From: Streptomyces aureoverticillatus
GTDB lineage: Bacteria; Actinomycetota; Actinomycetes; Streptomycetales; Streptomycetaceae
DNA length: 64,000 nucleotides
Reading direction: 5' to 3'
NCBI RefSeq assembly: GCF_014649395.1
Contig: NZ_BMSY01000002.1
Location: 620,001 to 684,000, forward strand
In this document: positions 40,246 to 48,468 of the stretch, piece by piece
Layout of the letters: each line of letters starts with the position of its first letter
Position numbering within the stretch: position 1 is the first letter of the stretch
The notes under the pieces: generated by a model
The model's input: the letters and a program-made list of their open reading frames with translations, nothing else
Databases searched by the model: none
Told to the model about the DNA's origin: nothing
Made by a program: the position numbers and the translations under genes

Positions 40246-41682
40246 ATGAGTACGTCGCTGAGGAAGCCGAGCAAGCCGAGGAAGCCGGGCAGGCCGCCTG
40301 CGGCCAAGCCCACGTCCGCGGCCACGCCCACGTCCGCATCCACGTCCACGTCCACGTCCACGTCTGCATCCACGCCGACACCGGCACCGACGCCCTCACC
40401 CTCACCCACACCCACACCCACAAGAAGGTCCCGCCTCCCCCTCACCCCCTGGACCGTCGCCGCCACCGCCGCCCTCGCCATCGTCACGGCCGGCGCCTTC
40501 GCCACCCTCGCGGGGCTCCTCGTCGGGCCGCTGCACGCCGAGCTGGGCTGGTCGCGCGGCGCGATCGGGGTGGGCAGCGCGGTGAACATGGTCGTGTACG
40601 GGGCCACGGCGCCGTTCGCCGCCGCGCTGATGGACCGGTTCGGCATGCGGTACGTGACGACGGGCGCCCTGGGCCTCGTCGGCGCGGGGGCCGTGCTCAC
40701 CGCCACCGCGATGACGGCGGCCTGGCAATTCACGCTCTACTGGGGCGTGTTGGTGGGGCTCGGCACCGGCGCCACGGCGATGGCCTTCGCGGCCACCGTC
40801 ACCGAGCGGTGGTTCGCGGCACGGCGGGGCCTGGTCACGGGGCTGCTCACGGCGGCGAGCGTGGTGGGGCAGTTCGTGTTCCTGCCGGTGCTCTCGGAGG
40901 TCGTGGGGCGGTACGGGTGGCGGGCGGCCGCGCTCACGCTCGCGGGCGCGGCCGTGCTCACCGCGCCGCTGGTGTGGCTGACACTGCGCGACCACCCGGC
41001 CGACGTGGGGCAACTCCCTTACGGGGCAGTGGAGTTCGTGCCCCGGCCCGCGCCGGTCGCGGGGGCGGGCCGCCGCGCCGTACGGGTCCTCGCCCGCTCC
41101 GCCCGCACCGGCCCCTTCTGGCTGCTCGCCGGGACCTTCGCGATCTGCGGGGCCTCGACGAACGGCGTGATGTGGACGCACTTCGCGCCCGCCGCGCACG
41201 ACCACGGCATGCCGATGACGGCCGCCGCCTCGCTGCTCGCGCTGATCGGGATCTTCAACGTGGCGGGCACGGTGGCCTCCGGCTGGCTCACCGACCGCCG
41301 GGACGCGCGGCGACTGCTCGCCGCGTACTTCGCCGTGCGGGGCCTCGCCCTGCTCGCGCTCCCGCTGCTGCTCACCGCGACCGTGCAGCCACCGCTGGTC
41401 GCCTTCGTGGTCGTCTTCGGGCTGCTCGACGTGGCGACGGTGCCGCCGACGATCGCGCTGTGTCGCGCGCACTTCGGCCACGACGCCGCCGTCGTGTTCG
41501 GTTGGGTCGGGGCCGCGCACCAGGTGGGCGCGGGCGCCGTCGCGTTCCTCGGCGGGGCGGCCCGGGACGCCTTCGGGTCGTACGACCTGGTGTGGGTGGG
41601 GACGGCGGGGTTGTGCGCTACGGCGACGCTGCTGTCGCTCGCGACGCCCGGCCACCGACCCGCGGGGCCGACGCCCACCTGA
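40246..41682 (+). CDS. MFS transporter with repetitive Thr/Ser/Pro N terminus
   Basis: The 478-residue protein has twelve hydrophobic segments beginning near residue 65 (PWTVAATAALAIVTAGAFATLAG) and an oxalate/formate-antiporter-like feel. The first 62 residues are a basic KPSKPRKPG segment followed by tandem TSTSTS and PTPTPSPSP units, unusual for an MFS protein and presumably cytosolic. ATG at 40246 is the first in-frame start past the operator; a later start would remove the repeat but lacks a candidate codon before the first helix. The substrate is unknown. Confidence 0.82.
   Translation: MSTSLRKPSKPRKPGRPPAAKPTSAATPTSASTSTSTSTSASTPTPAPTPSPSPTPTPTRRSRLPLTPWTVAATAALAIVTAGAFATLAGLLVGPLHAELGWSRGAIGVGSAVNMVVYGATAPFAAALMDRFGMRYVTTGALGLVGAGAVLTATAMTAAWQFTLYWGVLVGLGTGATAMAFAATVTERWFAARRGLVTGLLTAASVVGQFVFLPVLSEVVGRYGWRAAALTLAGAAVLTAPLVWLTLRDHPADVGQLPYGAVEFVPRPAPVAGAGRRAVRVLARSARTGPFWLLAGTFAICGASTNGVMWTHFAPAAHDHGMPMTAAASLLALIGIFNVAGTVASGWLTDRRDARRLLAAYFAVRGLALLALPLLLTATVQPPLVAFVVVFGLLDVATVPPTIALCRAHFGHDAAVVFGWVGAAHQVGAGAVAFLGGAARDAFGSYDLVWVGTAGLCATATLLSLATPGHRPAGPTPT
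40309..40425. repeat. Hexamer-type coding repeat (Thr/Ser/Pro tract)
   Basis: Runs of GTCCAC, then CACCGA/CACCCA units, encode the low-complexity N terminus of the MFS protein. Such tracts commonly vary in copy number. Confidence 0.7.
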
Positions 41683-41690
41683 GCCCCCCG

Positions 41691-43049
41691 CTACCCCCCC
41701 AACGCCCGCGAAACCGTATAGATCACCACCCCCGCCAACGACCCCACCACCGTGCCGTTGATCCGGATGAACTGCAGGTCACGGCCGATGTGGGCCTCGA
41801 TCTTCTTCGAGGTGTGTTCGGCGTCCCAGCCCGCGACGGTGTCCGTGATGAGGGAGGTGATCTCGTTGCGGTACGTCGTCACGACGTACACCGCCGCGCC
41901 CTCGACCCAGCCGTCGACCTTGTCCTGGAGGCGGGCGTCGGTGGACATGCGGGTGCCGAGGGAGAGGAGGGCGGCGCGGACGCGCAGGCGGAGTTCGCTG
42001 CGTTCGTCCTCGGCGGCGGCCACGATCATCTGGCGGACCGCGGACCAGGCGGAGGCGATCAGGTCCTGGACCTCGCCGCGGGCGAGCACCTCGCGCTTGA
42101 GGCGCTCCACGCGCGCGCGGGTGTCCGTGTCGGACTGGAGGTCGGAGGCGAAGTCGGTGAGGAAGCGGTCGAGGGCGCCGCGGGCGGGGTGCTCGGGCAT
42201 GTCCCGCATCTCGGTGACGAAGCGGAGCAGTTCTTTGTAGACACGCTCCCCGACCTTCTTGTCGACGAAGCGCGGGGTCCAGCCGGGGGCACCGCCCTGT
42301 ACGGCGACCATCACGGAGTCCGCGTGCGTGATCAGCCAGTCGTGGGCGCGCACGCAGACCAGGTCCACGACCCGCCTGTGGCCGCCGTCCGCGACGACCT
42401 TCTCCAGCATCTTGCCGATGCCGGGCGCGATCTCCTGGGCGTCCGCGCGGCGCGTGATGGCCTCGCCGACGACGGCCTGCACGTCCGAGTCGCGCAGCAC
42501 GGTGAGCGCGCCGCGCAGCGCCGTGGCCAGCTCGGCGGTGACGCGGTCGGCGTGCTGCGGCTCGGCCAGCCAGGCGCCGAGGCGGCTGCCGATGCCGACG
42601 GCGCGCAGCCGCTGGCGTACGACCGTCTGGGAGAGGAAGTTCTCACCGACGAAGTCGCCCAGGGACGCGCCGAGCTGGTCCTTCTTCTTCGGGATGATCG
42701 CCGTGTGCGGGATGGGGATGCCCAGGGGGTGACGGAACAGCGCCGTCACCGCGAACCAGTCGGCGAGCGCGCCGACCATGCCCGCCTCGGCGGCCGCCGC
42801 GACATATCCGGCCCACGCGCCCGCGCCCGAGTTCTGCGCCCACTTCGCGAGCACGTACACGACCGCGACGAAGAGCAGCAGGCCCGTCGCGGTCAGCTTC
42901 ATCCGGCGGACGCCGCGCTGCTTCTCCTCGTCGGCCTCGCTGAACCCGCCGGGCCCGGCCGGAACGCCGCCCGCGCTTGGGGGACGGCCGGCGCGGGCAT
43001 GCTGTTCCCTGCCCGTCCCGGCCGATTCCTCCGTGTTCGTACGTTCCAT
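41691..43049 (-). CDS. DUF445 family membrane protein
   Basis: The 452-residue protein has an N-terminal charged extension of about 50 residues, an early membrane segment (TGLLLFVAVVYVLAKW), the conserved AAAEAGMVGALADWFAVTALFRHPLGIPIPHTAIIP block that defines DUF445, a long helical domain and a final hydrophobic segment. ATG at 43049 gives the common actinobacterial length; ATG 49 codons later is possible. It converges on the MFS gene nine bases away. Function is unknown; envelope association is likely. Confidence 0.83.
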   Translation of the reverse strand: MERTNTEESAGTGREQHARAGRPPSAGGVPAGPGGFSEADEEKQRGVRRMKLTATGLLLFVAVVYVLAKWAQNSGAGAWAGYVAAAAEAGMVGALADWFAVTALFRHPLGIPIPHTAIIPKKKDQLGASLGDFVGENFLSQTVVRQRLRAVGIGSRLGAWLAEPQHADRVTAELATALRGALTVLRDSDVQAVVGEAITRRADAQEIAPGIGKMLEKVVADGGHRRVVDLVCVRAHDWLITHADSVMVAVQGGAPGWTPRFVDKKVGERVYKELLRFVTEMRDMPEHPARGALDRFLTDFASDLQSDTDTRARVERLKREVLARGEVQDLIASAWSAVRQMIVAAAEDERSELRLRVRAALLSLGTRMSTDARLQDKVDGWVEGAAVYVVTTYRNEITSLITDTVAGWDAEHTSKKIEAHIGRDLQFIRINGTVVGSLAGVVIYTVSRALGG

Positions 43050-43293
43050 CCCTGGCGCCCTGTCTTCGTGTCGCTGTGCGTGTCGTTCGTACGTGTCCCT
43101 CGTACGCGTACGTATCCCTCGTACGCATTGTCCTTCCAGCGTCCTTCTAGTCCGACTCCCGGAACGAACCACAAGTTCCCGGCGTCTGAGTGAGCGGAGG
43201 GGGGCACTGTCGGCCCTCTCGCGGCCCATGACGCATCATGGGGTATTCACACCGGAGCCTCGGGCTCCCCCTGCCCGAGGAGACACAGCCCGC

Positions 43294-44625
43294 ATGACCA
43301 AGCGTCACGGTTATGCACTGCTGGCCGCCGTACTCGCGGTCATAGTGGTCGTTTCGGCCGCCATATACATCGGCGTCACGGGCGCCGACGACGATACGAA
43401 GGACCAGCTCAGCGCCAGCCCGCGCGGGCCCCACAACTCCGCGGCGCCGGCCTCGGGGGGCACCTGGGTCGGCACCTGGTCCGCCTCCCCCGCGGGGGCC
43501 GAGCCCGGCACCGACGCGCACGGCATGGCGGGCCGGTCGGTACGCAACGTGGTGCACACCAGCGTCGGCGGCGAGAGCGTCCGCATCACCCTGTCGAACC
43601 TGTACGGCACCCAGCCGCTCACCATCACGCACGCCTCCGTCGCCGTGGCCGCCGCCTCGAACAACCCGGCCGCGGCCGTGGACACGCTGCGCCGCCTCAC
43701 CTTCCGCGGCGACACGTCGGTGGTGATCCCGCCGGGGCAGCAGATCGTCAGCGACGCCGCCCGGCTGCGCGTGCCGCACGACGCGGACCTGCTGGTCACG
43801 ACGTTCACCCCGGCCGCGTCCGGGCCGGTGACGTACCACCCGCACGCCCGGCAGATCTCGTACGTCGCCGACGGCGACCACACCGAGGACCCGAGCGGGT
43901 CGGCGTACCACGAGCAGAGCCCCTACTGGCGCTATCTGTCCGCCGTCGACGTGCTCAGCAGCGAGAGCGACGGCACCGTCGTCGTCATCGGTGACTCCAT
44001 CACCGACGGCATCTCCTCCACCATGGGCGCCAACCGCCGCTGGACCGACGTCCTCGCCGACCGGCTGCGCGAGGACTCCGGCGCGCCGCGCTACAGCGTC
44101 GTGAACCAGGGCATCAGCGGCAACCGTGTCCTGTCGGACGGGAGGCCCGGCCTGCGGGGCGGGCCCGGCGCCAACCCGAGCGGGCTTTCCCGCTTCGGCC
44201 GCGACGTGCTCGGCCGCACCGGCGTCAAGGCCGTCGTCATCGCCCTCGGCATCAACGACATCCTGCGCAACCAGGAGACCGACGCCCGGCGCATCGCCGA
44301 CGGGCTGCGGGAGCTGACCCGGCAGGCGCACGCCCGCGGGCTGCGGGTGGTCGGGGCGACGCTCATGCCCTTCGGTGGGCACCGGGGTTACACGCCCGCG
44401 CTGGAGCGCGTGCGGCAGGACGTCAACGCGGAGATCCGCTCCGGGAAGGTCTTCGACGAGGTCGTCGACTTCGACAAGGCGCTGCGGGATCCGTACGATC
44501 CCCGCGCCCTGCTCGACCGGTACGACTCCGGGGACCACCTGCACCCCAGCGACGCCGGGTTCCGCCGGATGGCGGAGACGTTCAACTTGTCCGACCTGAA
44601 GGGCACGTCGGCCGCGGAGCTGTGA
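43294..44625 (+). CDS. Secreted or membrane-anchored SGNH/GDSL hydrolase
   Basis: The 443-residue protein has an uncleaved-looking N-terminal anchor (LLAAVLAVIVVVSAAIYIGV, residues 9-28), a beta domain (about 55-215), and an SGNH esterase core: GDSITDG with the nucleophile serine at about 233, the glycine and asparagine blocks (GISGNR, GINDI) and DHLHPSDAG with the catalytic Asp/His near residue 413. It probably removes acyl or acetyl groups from polysaccharide or lipid at the cell surface. GAGGAG lies 11 bases before the ATG. Confidence 0.87.
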   Translation: MTKRHGYALLAAVLAVIVVVSAAIYIGVTGADDDTKDQLSASPRGPHNSAAPASGGTWVGTWSASPAGAEPGTDAHGMAGRSVRNVVHTSVGGESVRITLSNLYGTQPLTITHASVAVAAASNNPAAAVDTLRRLTFRGDTSVVIPPGQQIVSDAARLRVPHDADLLVTTFTPAASGPVTYHPHARQISYVADGDHTEDPSGSAYHEQSPYWRYLSAVDVLSSESDGTVVVIGDSITDGISSTMGANRRWTDVLADRLREDSGAPRYSVVNQGISGNRVLSDGRPGLRGGPGANPSGLSRFGRDVLGRTGVKAVVIALGINDILRNQETDARRIADGLRELTRQAHARGLRVVGATLMPFGGHRGYTPALERVRQDVNAEIRSGKVFDEVVDFDKALRDPYDPRALLDRYDSGDHLHPSDAGFRRMAETFNLSDLKGTSAAEL

Positions 44626-44633
44626 GCCCCTTT

Positions 44634-44725
44634 CGGCCCGTCCGGCGTTTGCGGACGAGGCCGTTCAGGCCGATACGGGGGTCCAGGGGGCGGAGCCCCC
44701 TGGTTACGGGAAGGGGCGGGACTGG
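44634..44725. repeat. Dispersed intergenic repeat, copy A (convergent terminator)
   Basis: It contains the perfect hairpin CCAGGGGGC-GGA-GCCCCCTGG (44683-44703) with the flanking text cccgtccggcgtttg and gttacgggaaggggcggg. It separates the SGNH gene from the convergent DUF1707 gene. Related copies are at 57379-57520 and 62400-62560. Confidence 0.75.
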
Positions 44726-44743
44726 GGAGCCTCCCGGCAGGGC

Positions 44744-45484
44744 CTACCCCAGTCGTCGCCGCCCCGCCCGCCGCCGCTTTCGTTCCACCCCCACCCCGCC
44801 CATCAGGGCGAACCCGGTGACGGTGACCCGGGGCGAGCCGGGCGTGCCCGCCCCCGTGGCGTCGTCCCCGAAGCCGCCCATGAGCCCGAACCCCTTGACG
44901 GTGACGTTCAGCTCGGGCGGCACGGTGACCTGGATGCCGCCCATGACCGCGAAGCACCGGATGACGACGTCCCGCTCGGCGAACCGCGCCTCGCGCAGAT
45001 CGATCTCCCCGCCGCCCCACATCGCGAACGACGTGAACAGCCGCCCCACCGTCCACCCGCCCTTGCGGGAGAACCCGCCCCAGAAGGCGAAGGCTCCCCG
45101 GGACGAGGGCTCACCGCGCACGATCCGCTCGGACCAGTCGATCTCCCCGGTCTCCCCGTCCCCGGCACGCTTGACCATGGACACCTTGGGGCCGGGCGGC
45201 ACGGCGGAGGGGAGGTCCCGGGTGAGGGGAGCAAGATCGCCGTACGTACGGGCCCGGTACGCCGCGTCGAGGCGCTCGTCGAACTCCCCCATGTCGAGCC
45301 GCCCCTCGGCCAGCGCCTCGCGCAGCTCCTCGGCGACCCGCTCGCGGTCGGCGTCGGAGGCCCGCAGCTCGGCGTGGCTCAGCCCGGCGGAATCCGGCCG
45401 GACGGCGGGCGGCCCGGAAGCGTCCCGTCCGGCGGCGGGCGGCTCGTCCGGCGGTGGCGTGGGCTCGGGCTCGGCGTCCGTCAT
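44744..45484 (-). CDS. DUF1707 domain protein
   Basis: The 246-residue protein has a Pro-rich N terminus, a DUF1707/SHOCT-like helical hairpin at about 38-90 (LRASDADRERVAEELREALAEGRLDMGEFDERLDAAY) and a C-terminal beta-helix-like region with repeated MGG turns (CFAVMGGIQVTVP, GFGLMGGFG, GFALMGGVGV). No signal peptide. It is the last gene of the ABC exporter unit, with an 11-base gap after the ATPase gene. Confidence 0.82.
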   Translation of the reverse strand: MTDAEPEPTPPPDEPPAAGRDASGPPAVRPDSAGLSHAELRASDADRERVAEELREALAEGRLDMGEFDERLDAAYRARTYGDLAPLTRDLPSAVPPGPKVSMVKRAGDGETGEIDWSERIVRGEPSSRGAFAFWGGFSRKGGWTVGRLFTSFAMWGGGEIDLREARFAERDVVIRCFAVMGGIQVTVPPELNVTVKGFGLMGGFGDDATGAGTPGSPRVTVTGFALMGGVGVERKRRRAGRRRLG

Positions 45485-45494
45485 ACCCCGCAGC

Positions 45495-46496
45495 CTACGA
45501 GCTCGCCCGGTCCGCGTACATCTTGGCAATCACGGCCTCGATGTCGGGTTCGCGCACGGACAGGTCCACGAGGGGGTAGCGGGCCGCGATCGCGGCGACC
45601 AGCGGCGCGGCCGACGCGGCGGCCGGGAACGCCAGCCACTGCCGGGGCCCCTCGACCTTCACGACGCGCGCCGACTCGACGTCCAGGGGCGGCAGTTCGC
45701 GTTCCAGGTCGACGACGAGGGTGCGCTCGCTCTCGCCCACCTCGTGCAGCCCGGCCAGCGGGCCGTCGTACATCAGGCGCCCGTGGTCGATGACCATCAC
45801 GCGCTTGCACAGCTGCTCGATGTCGGTGAGGTCGTGCGTGGTCAGGAGGACGGTGGTGCCCGACTCGGCGTTCAAGTCGCGCAGGAAGCCACGGACCTTC
45901 GCCTTGCTGACCACGTCGAGGCCGATCGTCGGCTCGTCCAGGTACAGCACCTCCGGGTCGTGCAGGAGCGCCGCCGCGATGTCGCCGCGCATCCGCTGGC
46001 CGAGCGAGAGCTGGCGCACCGGGACGTCCAACAGGTCGCCCAGGTCGAGGAGTTGGACGCAGCGGTCGAGGTTCTCGGCGTACCGCCGGTCGGGGATCCG
46101 GTACATGCGGTGCATCAGGCGGTACGAGTCGATGAGCGGCAGGTCCCACCACAGGGTGGTGCGCTGGCCGAAGACGACGCCGATGCGGCGGGCGAGCCGG
46201 GTGCGCTCGCGCGCCGGGTCGATGCCCGCGACCCGGAGGCGGCCGCCGCTGGGCGTGAGGATGCCGGTCAGCATCTTGATCGTGGTCGACTTGCCGGCGC
46301 CGTTCGGGCCGATGTAGCCGACCATCTCGCCGCGCGGCACCCGGAAGGTGATCCCGTCGACCGCCCGCACCTGGTGCCGCTCGCGGCGCAGGAAGCCGGT
46401 CTTCTTGCGTACGTCGAAGACCTTCTCGATGCCGTCGAGGGCGATGAAGTCGGGGTCCGGGGCCGGGGCGGGGTCGGGGTCCAGGGCGGTGTCCAT
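45495..46496 (-). CDS. ABC exporter ATP-binding protein
   Basis: The 333-residue ATPase has Walker A GPNGAGKST at about 67, the unusual signature LSLGQRMRGDIAAALLHDP, Walker B VLYLDEPTIGLD, and the switch histidine in TTHDL. This LSLGQRMR form is typical of the COG4586 class, which works with two ABC-2 type permeases. Both are encoded just upstream. The substrate of this class is unknown. Confidence 0.88.
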   Translation of the reverse strand: MDTALDPDPAPAPDPDFIALDGIEKVFDVRKKTGFLRRERHQVRAVDGITFRVPRGEMVGYIGPNGAGKSTTIKMLTGILTPSGGRLRVAGIDPARERTRLARRIGVVFGQRTTLWWDLPLIDSYRLMHRMYRIPDRRYAENLDRCVQLLDLGDLLDVPVRQLSLGQRMRGDIAAALLHDPEVLYLDEPTIGLDVVSKAKVRGFLRDLNAESGTTVLLTTHDLTDIEQLCKRVMVIDHGRLMYDGPLAGLHEVGESERTLVVDLERELPPLDVESARVVKVEGPRQWLAFPAAASAAPLVAAIAARYPLVDLSVREPDIEAVIAKMYADRASS

Positions 46497-46502
46497 GGCG
46501 TA

Positions 46503-47423
46503 TCAGCTCCCTGTGCTGCGGTACGAGCGGAGTCCCGCGCGCCACGCGAGGCCCGCGAGCGCGCAGCAGGCGACGGCCACCAGCGGCGGCGTGAAGGCGG
46601 CCCACGACGGCAGGCCGAGCGGATAGGGGCGGCCCAGCACGTACAGGCCGGGCAGCCAGTTCACGAAGGCGATGGGCACCAGGAAGGTGGCGCCGCGCAC
46701 CAGGTCCTTGCCGAAGACGGACGGCGGGTACTGCAGGAGCGTGTTGCCGCCGTAGGTGAAGGCGTTCTGCACCTCGGAGGCGTCCTGCGCGAGGAACTGG
46801 AAGGCCCCGCCGACGACGAAGACGGCCATGAAGATGCCCGCGCCGCTGACCAGCATCAGCGGGATCAGCAGGACCTTCAGCGGCGTCCAGGTCAGGTCGA
46901 GGGCGATCAGGGCGTAGCCGAGGATCAGCGCGCCCTGCGTCACCCGGCCCAGCCTGCGCAGCGCGAACCGGTCGGCGGCGACCTGCGCGAGCACCGGCGC
47001 GGGCCGCACGAGGAGGGTGTCCAGGGTGCCGTCGCGCACGCGCCTGCCGAGCCGGTCCATCGAGCCGATGGCGAGGTCGGCGAGCCCGAAGGAGGTGGCC
47101 GCGGCGCCGTACAGGAAGGCGACCTCGGGAAGGCGGTAGCCGCCGAGCGCGTCGACCTGGGAGAACATCAGCAGGATCGCGGCGAAGTCGAGCGCGGTCG
47201 CCGCGAAGTTGCCGAGGGCCGTCATCGCGAAGGACGCGCGGTAGGCCATGGTGGAGCGGATCCACATCGCGCTGATCATGCGGTAGGCGCGCAGGCCGTC
47301 CCGCGCCCGGGCCAGGGGCCGGTCGGGAGCGCCGTCGGCCGGGCCGGGCGGCCCCGCGCGGCCCTCGTCCCGCCCGGCCGCCCGCGCGGCTCCCTCCTGG
47401 TCGTGTCGCAGCAGCTCAGCCAC
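46503..47423 (-). CDS. ABC-2 type permease (COG3694-like)
   Basis: The 306-residue membrane protein has a charged 45-residue N-terminal extension and six hydrophobic segments (for example VLLIPLMLVSGAGIFMAVFVVGGAFQF). GTG at 47423 overlaps the upstream permease stop by eight bases, and the ATPase begins seven bases after this gene. It should form the channel with the 47416-48237 product. Confidence 0.84.
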   Translation of the reverse strand: MAELLRHDQEGAARAAGRDEGRAGPPGPADGAPDRPLARARDGLRAYRMISAMWIRSTMAYRASFAMTALGNFAATALDFAAILLMFSQVDALGGYRLPEVAFLYGAAATSFGLADLAIGSMDRLGRRVRDGTLDTLLVRPAPVLAQVAADRFALRRLGRVTQGALILGYALIALDLTWTPLKVLLIPLMLVSGAGIFMAVFVVGGAFQFLAQDASEVQNAFTYGGNTLLQYPPSVFGKDLVRGATFLVPIAFVNWLPGLYVLGRPYPLGLPSWAAFTPPLVAVACCALAGLAWRAGLRSYRSTGS

Positions 47424-48237
47424 CCTGCACCACCACCCTCCGGGTCGCCACGGCCTGTAGCAGCCGCCCGGCCGTGAGCAGCACGGCGGCCCATCCGGCC
47501 TGGAACGCGTACGTCGCGAGCAGGTCCGCGCCCCGGTGCTTGCCGAGGAACACGTCGGCCGGCACCTGGATCAGCGCGGACCAGGGCAGCGCGCGGGCGA
47601 TCTCGCCGAGGGCGCCGGGGAAGACGTTCAGGGGCAGCAGCATCCCGGAGAAGAACAGGCTCGCCAGCCAGGCCATCTGTGCCACACCCGCACCGTCGAG
47701 CAGCCAGAAGGCGCTGAGCGCCACGAGGAACCGCAGCGCGAAGCTGACCACCACCCCGAGCAGCACGGCGACCGTGGCGGCCAGCCACGTCAACACGTCA
47801 CCCGGAAGAGCCAGTTGGAAGCAGAGCCCGCCGAACGCCATCGGGACCGCGCCGCGCGCGAGGAGCTGGAACACCGCCCGGCCCAGGTCGCCCGCCAGCC
47901 ACCAGGCCTGAAGATCGGCGGGGCGGTACAGATCGATGGCGACGTCGCCGGTGCGGATGCGGGCCATCAGCTCGTCCTCGAAGCCGCCGCCCATCACCGC
48001 GACGGTCGTCAGGAGGGCCTGCCCGAGCCACACGTACGTGAGAGCCTGCGCCTGGTCGTATCCTCCAAGTCCAGGCTTCTCGTCCCACAGGGCAATATAG
48101 GTGTAGGTCAGGATCACTCCGAAGACGGTGTTGGTGAACACACCCGCCACGGTCGCGATCCGGTACGTAGCGAATCGCCGGAAGCTGCCTGCGGCGACGG
48201 CCGCGTACAGGCGGAACCGTCCTGTTCCCACGAACAT
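47416..48237 (-). CDS. ABC-2 type permease (COG4587-like)
   Basis: The 273-residue membrane protein has six hydrophobic segments; ATYRIATVAGVFTNTVFGVILTYTYIALW begins the first. ATG at 48237 is chosen because the extra upstream codons are Arg/Gly-rich and unlike a membrane protein. It opens the four-gene unit permease-permease-ATPase-DUF1707, transcribed away from the penicillin-binding protein gene. Confidence 0.84.
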   Translation of the reverse strand: MFVGTGRFRLYAAVAAGSFRRFATYRIATVAGVFTNTVFGVILTYTYIALWDEKPGLGGYDQAQALTYVWLGQALLTTVAVMGGGFEDELMARIRTGDVAIDLYRPADLQAWWLAGDLGRAVFQLLARGAVPMAFGGLCFQLALPGDVLTWLAATVAVLLGVVVSFALRFLVALSAFWLLDGAGVAQMAWLASLFFSGMLLPLNVFPGALGEIARALPWSALIQVPADVFLGKHRGADLLATYAFQAGWAAVLLTAGRLLQAVATRRVVVQGG

Positions 48238-48378
48238 CCCCTTCAGAGAGCCTCGTCCCGTGCCAGGCCACCGCGCCCGGTCCGACTTCGGACCGAAGCG
48301 CAGGAGCCTAGTGCGGGCGGGGCCGCCCGTGCCAGGCAATTTCGCCGCGCGGTGCGTGCCTGGTCAGTCAGGCATGCG

Positions 48379-48468
48379 GTGACAGTGTGCAATGGGTCGT
48401 ACGAGGCGTACTGGATGTATGAGGCGTACGAGATGTACGACGCGAACCGGGAGTTCCGCGAGACATGA
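48379..48468 (+). CDS. Tiny ORF (29 codons) coupled to the penicillin-binding protein gene
   Basis: From GTG at 48379 the frame encodes a Tyr/Glu/Met-rich peptide with a tandem YEAY-W/E-MY unit, ending ANREFRET. Its TGA overlaps the PBP start as ATGA. About 20 of the last 22 codons before the stop have G or C at the third position, the pattern of real Streptomyces genes. No Shine-Dalgarno is obvious; an alternative GTG lies at 48385. It could be a leader peptide or a translational coupler. Confidence 0.45.
   Translation: MTVCNGSYEAYWMYEAYEMYDANREFRET

Noticed and set aside
44622..47477. 951-codon open frame on the plus strand across the ABC exporter genes
   Set aside because: It is antisense to four well-formed genes, is Arg/Gly/Asp-rich without fold signals, and is explained by high GC leaving few stop codons.
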